A DNA stretch of 64,000 nt, from NCBI GenBank assembly GCA_035539075.1, contig DATLJB010000159.1, positions 1 to 64,000 of the forward strand, written 5' to 3'. Positions 60,919 to 64,000 of this stretch are shown here, one piece after another. Positions within the stretch are counted from its first letter, which is position 1; every line of letters starts with the position of its first letter. A program made the translations under genes and the position numbers. The notes under the pieces are model-generated. The model saw nothing but the letters and a program-made list of their open reading frames with translations, had not been told where the DNA came from and did no database searches. The stretch is from Dongia_B sp035539075. Its GTDB lineage: Bacteria; Pseudomonadota; Alphaproteobacteria; Dongiales; Dongiaceae.

Positions 60919-62115
60919 TCAGCCGACCCGCTCGATGGCGATCGCCGTCGCTTCGCCGCCGCCGATGCAGAGCGAGGCGATGCCGCGCTTGAGGCCGTGA
61001 CTCTGCAGGCCATGCAGCAGGGTCACGATGATGCGCGCACCGGTGGCGCCGATCGGGTGCCCCAGCGCACAGGCGCCGCCATTGATGTTGATCTTCTCTG
61101 CCGGAATGGAAAGATCGCGCATCGCCGCCATCGGCACCACGGCGAAGGCCTCGTTGATCTCGACCAGATCGACTTGCGCCATCGACCAGCCGGTCTTCTC
61201 CAGCAGCTTGCGGATCGCCGGGATCGGCGCGGTGGTGAACCAGGCGGGATCCTGCGAATGGGTGGCATGGCCCTTGATCGTGGCGAGGACCGGCAGGCCT
61301 TCGCGCTCGGCAACCGAGCGCCGGGTCAGGACCAGCGCCGCGGCACCGTCCGCATTGGCCGAGGAACTGGCCGCCGTCACCGTGCCGTCCTTGGCGAAAG
61401 CAGGTTTCAGGGTCGGGATCTTCTCGGGCGAGACCTTGCCGGGGATCTCGTCATCGGCAACCATTTGCGTGCCGCCCTTGACGGCGATCTCGACCGGCGC
61501 GATCTCGGCCTTGAAGAGGCCCTCCTTCACCGCCTTCTGGGCGCGGGTCAGGGTGCGGATCGCATAATCGTCCTGATCCTTGCGGCTGAACTGATAGCTT
61601 TGTGCCGTCGCCTCGCCGAAGCTGCCCATGGGCCGCCCGCCCTCATAGGCGTCCTCAAGACCATCGAGCATCATGTGGTCGAAAATCCTGTCATGGCCGG
61701 CGCGATAGCCGGCGCGTGCCTTCTGCAGCAGATAGGGCGCGGCGCTCATATTCTCCATGCCGCCGCTGACCACGATGTCGGCGGAACCCGCCAGCAGCAG
61801 GTCATGGCCCAGCATGGTCGCCTTCATGCCGGAGCCGCAGACTTTGTTGACGGTGGTGGCGCCGGTCGCATCGGGCAGGCCGGCATAGCGCATCGCCTGG
61901 CGCGCCGGCGCCTGGCCATGCCCCGCCGGCAGCACGCAGCCCATCAGCACTTCATCGACCTTCTCCGGCTTCAGGCCGGCGCGCGCGAGGGCGGCGCGGA
62001 TGACATGGGCGCCGAGCAAGGGGGCCGCCGTCCCGGCAAGCTCGCCCATGAAGCGGCCCAAAGGTGTGCGCACCGCCGCGGCGATGACGACCGGATCGGA
62101 ATTTCTATCGGACAT
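60919..62115 (-). CDS. Acetyl-CoA C-acyltransferase (thiolase)
   Basis: A 398-aa thiolase. TVNKVCGSGMKATMLGHDLL carries the nucleophilic Cys91, SGGMENMSAAPYLL is the family mark, LVEINEAFAVVPMAAMRDLS the NEAF motif, NINGGACALGHPIGATGARIIVTLLHGLQ carries the catalytic His, and SLCIGGGEATAIAIE the second Cys. These fit acetyl-CoA acetyltransferase (PhaA/AtoB type) or a beta-ketothiolase. AAGGAG lies seven bases before ATG 62115. It is divergent from the TetR regulator, with a 16-bp perfect palindrome between, so TetR probably controls it. With the phasin-like and acetoacetate decarboxylase genes it could serve polyhydroxybutyrate or acetoacetate metabolism. Confidence 0.93.
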   Translation of the reverse strand: MSDRNSDPVVIAAAVRTPLGRFMGELAGTAAPLLGAHVIRAALARAGLKPEKVDEVLMGCVLPAGHGQAPARQAMRYAGLPDATGATTVNKVCGSGMKATMLGHDLLLAGSADIVVSGGMENMSAAPYLLQKARAGYRAGHDRIFDHMMLDGLEDAYEGGRPMGSFGEATAQSYQFSRKDQDDYAIRTLTRAQKAVKEGLFKAEIAPVEIAVKGGTQMVADDEIPGKVSPEKIPTLKPAFAKDGTVTAASSSANADGAAALVLTRRSVAEREGLPVLATIKGHATHSQDPAWFTTAPIPAIRKLLEKTGWSMAQVDLVEINEAFAVVPMAAMRDLSIPAEKININGGACALGHPIGATGARIIVTLLHGLQSHGLKRGIASLCIGGGEATAIAIERVG

Positions 62116-62283
62116 GAGGGGGCTCCTTTACAGCCGGATGAGGGCAGCGGGATAGCGATACTCGCCTGGAATGCCGGGGACCGGCAACATCCTATCCGCG
62201 CTCGATGAACATTCGCTGTCCACCGGTAGGCACAATGCGAAAGAGGTCTTTAAGGATCGCCGCGAGACGACGGCAACCCTTTA

Positions 62284-62299
62284 TATGATAGCTATCATA
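62284..62299. promoter_or_regulatory. Perfect 16-bp palindrome, candidate TetR operator
   Basis: TATGATAGCTATCATA is an exact palindrome in the 250-bp divergent spacer between the thiolase and TetR genes, 70-85 bp before the TetR start, in an AT-rich patch that probably holds the promoters. TetR proteins usually bind such sites as dimers and repress both directions. Confidence 0.75.
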
Positions 62300-62369
62300 C
62301 TATATGGTGGGGGACCGGCGCGAAGGTCAAGCGCCTCGTTGCCCCGACAATACCGGTCAAGAAGAAACG

Positions 62370-62960
62370 ATGCGTTACAGCAAGGAACATAAAGCGGAGA
62401 CCCGGCAGCAGATCCTGGTCCAGGCGGCGCGGCATTTCCTGCAGGATGGCATCGCCGGCACCGGCATTGCCGGATTGATGGCGGAAGCCGGCCTTACCCA
62501 TGGCGGCTTCTATGCCCATTTCAAGAGCAAGGATGATCTGGTCTCCGCCGCCATCACCAGCGGCTTCGGCCATACCCGCGCCGCCTTGGCGCGCGAGGCG
62601 GAGAAGGCCGGGCTGGAAGGCATCATCCGCCTCTATCTCAGCCGGCGCCACCGCGACACGCCGGGCAAAGGCTGCATCGCCGCCCTGCTGAGCCAGGAGA
62701 TCGCGCGCCTGCCGAAGAAGGTACGAGCGACCTTCACCGCCGAGGTCGCCGAGCTGCTGCAGCTGATCGCGGAGCTGCTGCCAGTGCCGGAGGGCCGCAA
62801 GCGGCTCAGCCGGGAAGAGCGGCAGGACCGCGCCATCATGATTCTCAGCAGCATGATGGGCAGCCTGCAACTGGCGCGCGCCGTGACCGATCCGGCGCAA
62901 TCGGACCGCATCCTTGCCTGCGGGACCGAGGCGGCTTTGCAACTTGCCCAATGCACCTGA
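62370..62960 (+). CDS. TetR family transcriptional regulator
   Basis: A 196-aa regulator. The N-terminal helix-turn-helix is ETRQQILVQAARHFLQDGIAGTGIAGLMAEAGLTHGGFYAHFKSKDDLVSAAI, a typical AcrR/TetR domain with 'GFYxHFxSKddL'. The C-terminal helical ligand-binding domain contains KGCIAALLSQEIARLPKKVRATFTAEV. I used ATG 62370 (GAAGAAA upstream); the frame is open to 62304. Its likely operator and target thiolase lie directly upstream; the inducer is unknown but may be an acyl-CoA or small acid. Confidence 0.9.
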   Translation: MRYSKEHKAETRQQILVQAARHFLQDGIAGTGIAGLMAEAGLTHGGFYAHFKSKDDLVSAAITSGFGHTRAALAREAEKAGLEGIIRLYLSRRHRDTPGKGCIAALLSQEIARLPKKVRATFTAEVAELLQLIAELLPVPEGRKRLSREERQDRAIMILSSMMGSLQLARAVTDPAQSDRILACGTEAALQLAQCT

Positions 62961-63059
62961 CGCTGGGCGGGGCGGCACCTGCCTTGCGTTCGGCGGCAAG
63001 CGCCGTAAGCTGGCCTCGCGTGGCAATAGCAGCAAGTGCAGGCGGCAGCGGATAAAGGC

Positions 63060-64000
63060 ATGCGCATTCGAGAAATTTCCGAAAAGACCATCCCCCTCTC
63101 CCGCTATGCCGATCCGGCGCTGTCCTCGGGCGGGTTGACGACCAGCCTGGCGAAGATCGTGGTCGACCGCGCGGGCGGCGGCGCGCCGGTGACCGGTTGC
63201 GGCTTCGCCTCGATCGGGCGCTTCGCCCAGGGCGGATTGATCCGCGAACGTTTCGCGCCGCGGCTGCTGGCGGCGACAGCGGCGGAGATTGCCACGGAGG
63301 CCGGGGACAATCTCGATCCCCACCGCTGCTGGCAGGTGATGATGCGCGACGAGAAGCCGGGCGGCCATGGCGAGCGTTGCATCGCCGTGGGCGCATTGGA
63401 CATGGCGGTCTGGGATGCGGCAGCGAAGATCGCCGGCCAGCCGCTCTGGATGTTTCTGGCGGCGCGCCTCGGCCGCCGGCTTGAGACGGCGCCCGCCGTC
63501 GATCTTTATGCTTCCGGCGGCTATGCCTATCCCAAAGACGATCTCGATCGCCTCGGCGAGGAGATCCGCTTCTTCCTCGACCAGGGCTATCGCCGGGTGA
63601 AGATCAAGATCGGCAGCGCCGGTGATACCGCGCCCGGCATGGATCAGGATCTGCGCCGCATCGATGCCGTGCTGAAGCTGCTGCCCTCATCGCGATGCCT
63701 CGCTGTCGATGCGATGAACCGCTATGGCGCCGCAGCGGCGCTGCAGACGGCGGATCGCCTTGCCGGCTATGACCTGCTCTGGGTCGAGGATATCTGCGAT
63801 CCGCATGATTTCGACACCCAAGGCAAGATCGCCGCACGGCTGCCGATGCCGCTCGCCGCCGGCGAGCCGCTGTTCTCGGCGGCTGAGGCGAAGCTGCTGT
63901 TTCGTCATGGCGGCTTGCAGCCGGATCGCGACATCCTGCTGTTCGATCCGGCGCATTGCTATGGGCTCACCCATTATCTGGAAATCATTGCCGCAGCCGA
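63060..64000 (+). CDS. Enolase-superfamily dehydratase, D-tartrate dehydratase-like (3' truncated)
   Basis: The frame starts at ATG 63060 and leaves the window without a stop (313 codons seen). The visible text matches the MR/MLE group, and within it TarD-like dehydratases: PGGHGERCIAVGALDMAVWDAAAKIAG, RRVKIKIGSAGD with the K-x-K catalytic pair, LAVDAMNRYG (first metal ligand Asp), LLWVEDICDPHDF (second ligand Glu), PLAAGEPLFSAAEAK (third ligand Glu) and the C-terminal RHGGLQPDRDILLFDPAHCYGL. These enzymes dehydrate acid sugars via an enolate. The enzyme's exact acid substrate is a family-level inference. It follows the TetR gene by 100 bp in the same direction and may share its control. Confidence 0.85.
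   Translation, partial: MRIREISEKTIPLSRYADPALSSGGLTTSLAKIVVDRAGGGAPVTGCGFASIGRFAQGGLIRERFAPRLLAATAAEIATEAGDNLDPHRCWQVMMRDEKPGGHGERCIAVGALDMAVWDAAAKIAGQPLWMFLAARLGRRLETAPAVDLYASGGYAYPKDDLDRLGEEIRFFLDQGYRRVKIKIGSAGDTAPGMDQDLRRIDAVLKLLPSSRCLAVDAMNRYGAAAALQTADRLAGYDLLWVEDICDPHDFDTQGKIAARLPMPLAAGEPLFSAAEAKLLFRHGGLQPDRDILLFDPAHCYGLTHYLEIIAAA

Overview
The window is about 64 kb of GC-rich, gene-dense chromosome-type DNA. Codon use, the protein families (phasin, NsrR, MocR-type regulators, several periplasmic-binding-protein ABC importers, DUF883/CsbD/DUF6328 stress proteins) and dispersed palindromes of a type common in alphaproteobacteria suggest a free-living, metabolically versatile alphaproteobacterium, probably of the Rhodospirillales type; the genus cannot be named from the sequence. 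I see no rRNA, tRNA, CRISPR array, integrase, transposase or phage gene.

Layout. 0-2.7 kb: end of a NitT/TauT-type ABC importer (binding protein, ATPase, permease). 3.0-5.3 kb: two very small proteins, a phasin-like protein and a FAD amine/amino-acid oxidase. 5.5-7.7 kb: a TctD/TctE-like two-component system. 8.1-10.0 kb: a poorly characterised membrane alpha/beta hydrolase ('HGIGEQ' type) translationally coupled to a small membrane protein. 10.5-15.7 kb: a complete YbhG-F-S-R type drug/solute exporter. 15.7-23.2 kb: a stress and signalling region (CsbD behind an EcfG-like promoter, PAS protein, class III nucleotide cyclase, DUF883, duplicated DUF6328 protein, Mg2+ P-type ATPase). 23.3-27.5 kb: phosphatase, MFS transporter, an NO-defence pair (NsrR and a group III truncated haemoglobin with a strong dyad upstream) and an AT-rich FkbM methyltransferase. 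27.9-34.6 kb: an organosulfur scavenging cluster (flavin monooxygenase, TauD-like dioxygenase, binding protein, two permeases, ATPase).

35.0-37.1 kb: an AlsS-like acetolactate synthase with an ACT-domain partner. 37.4-39.6 kb: an ECF42-like sigma factor gene, apparently frameshifted in a 7-base homopolymer, with two YCII/DGPF proteins. 39.8-43.7 kb: DUF983 protein, GAF-histidine kinase and a MocR/PdxR regulator; the DUF983 and mocR upstream regions share the same 20-bp-phased direct repeats. 43.8-45.5 kb: an orphan lipoprotein binding protein and a frameshifted 2'-5' RNA-ligase-like gene. 45.6-50.2 kb: a compact divergent surface-glycan modification locus (GT2, glycosyltransferase-methyltransferase fusion, sulfotransferase-like protein, SGNH protein). 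50.2-56.9 kb: secreted barrel protein, acetoacetate decarboxylase and a complete branched-chain/amide-type ABC importer. 57.1-60.6 kb: an unrecognised polytopic membrane protein and a TPR-2OG-Fe(II) oxygenase. 60.9-64 kb: thiolase and divergent TetR around a perfect palindrome, then the start of a tartrate-dehydratase-like enolase-superfamily gene that leaves the window.

Common threads are nutrient import (at least four ABC importers or orphan binding proteins), sulfur and carbon scavenging, and envelope or stress adaptation. Two families of intergenic palindromes recur; one occurs as inverted doublets of about 140-180 bp (REPIN-like). The most worthwhile leads are the glycan locus, the HGIGEQ hydrolase pair, the MocR-type operators, and the two homopolymer frameshifts.
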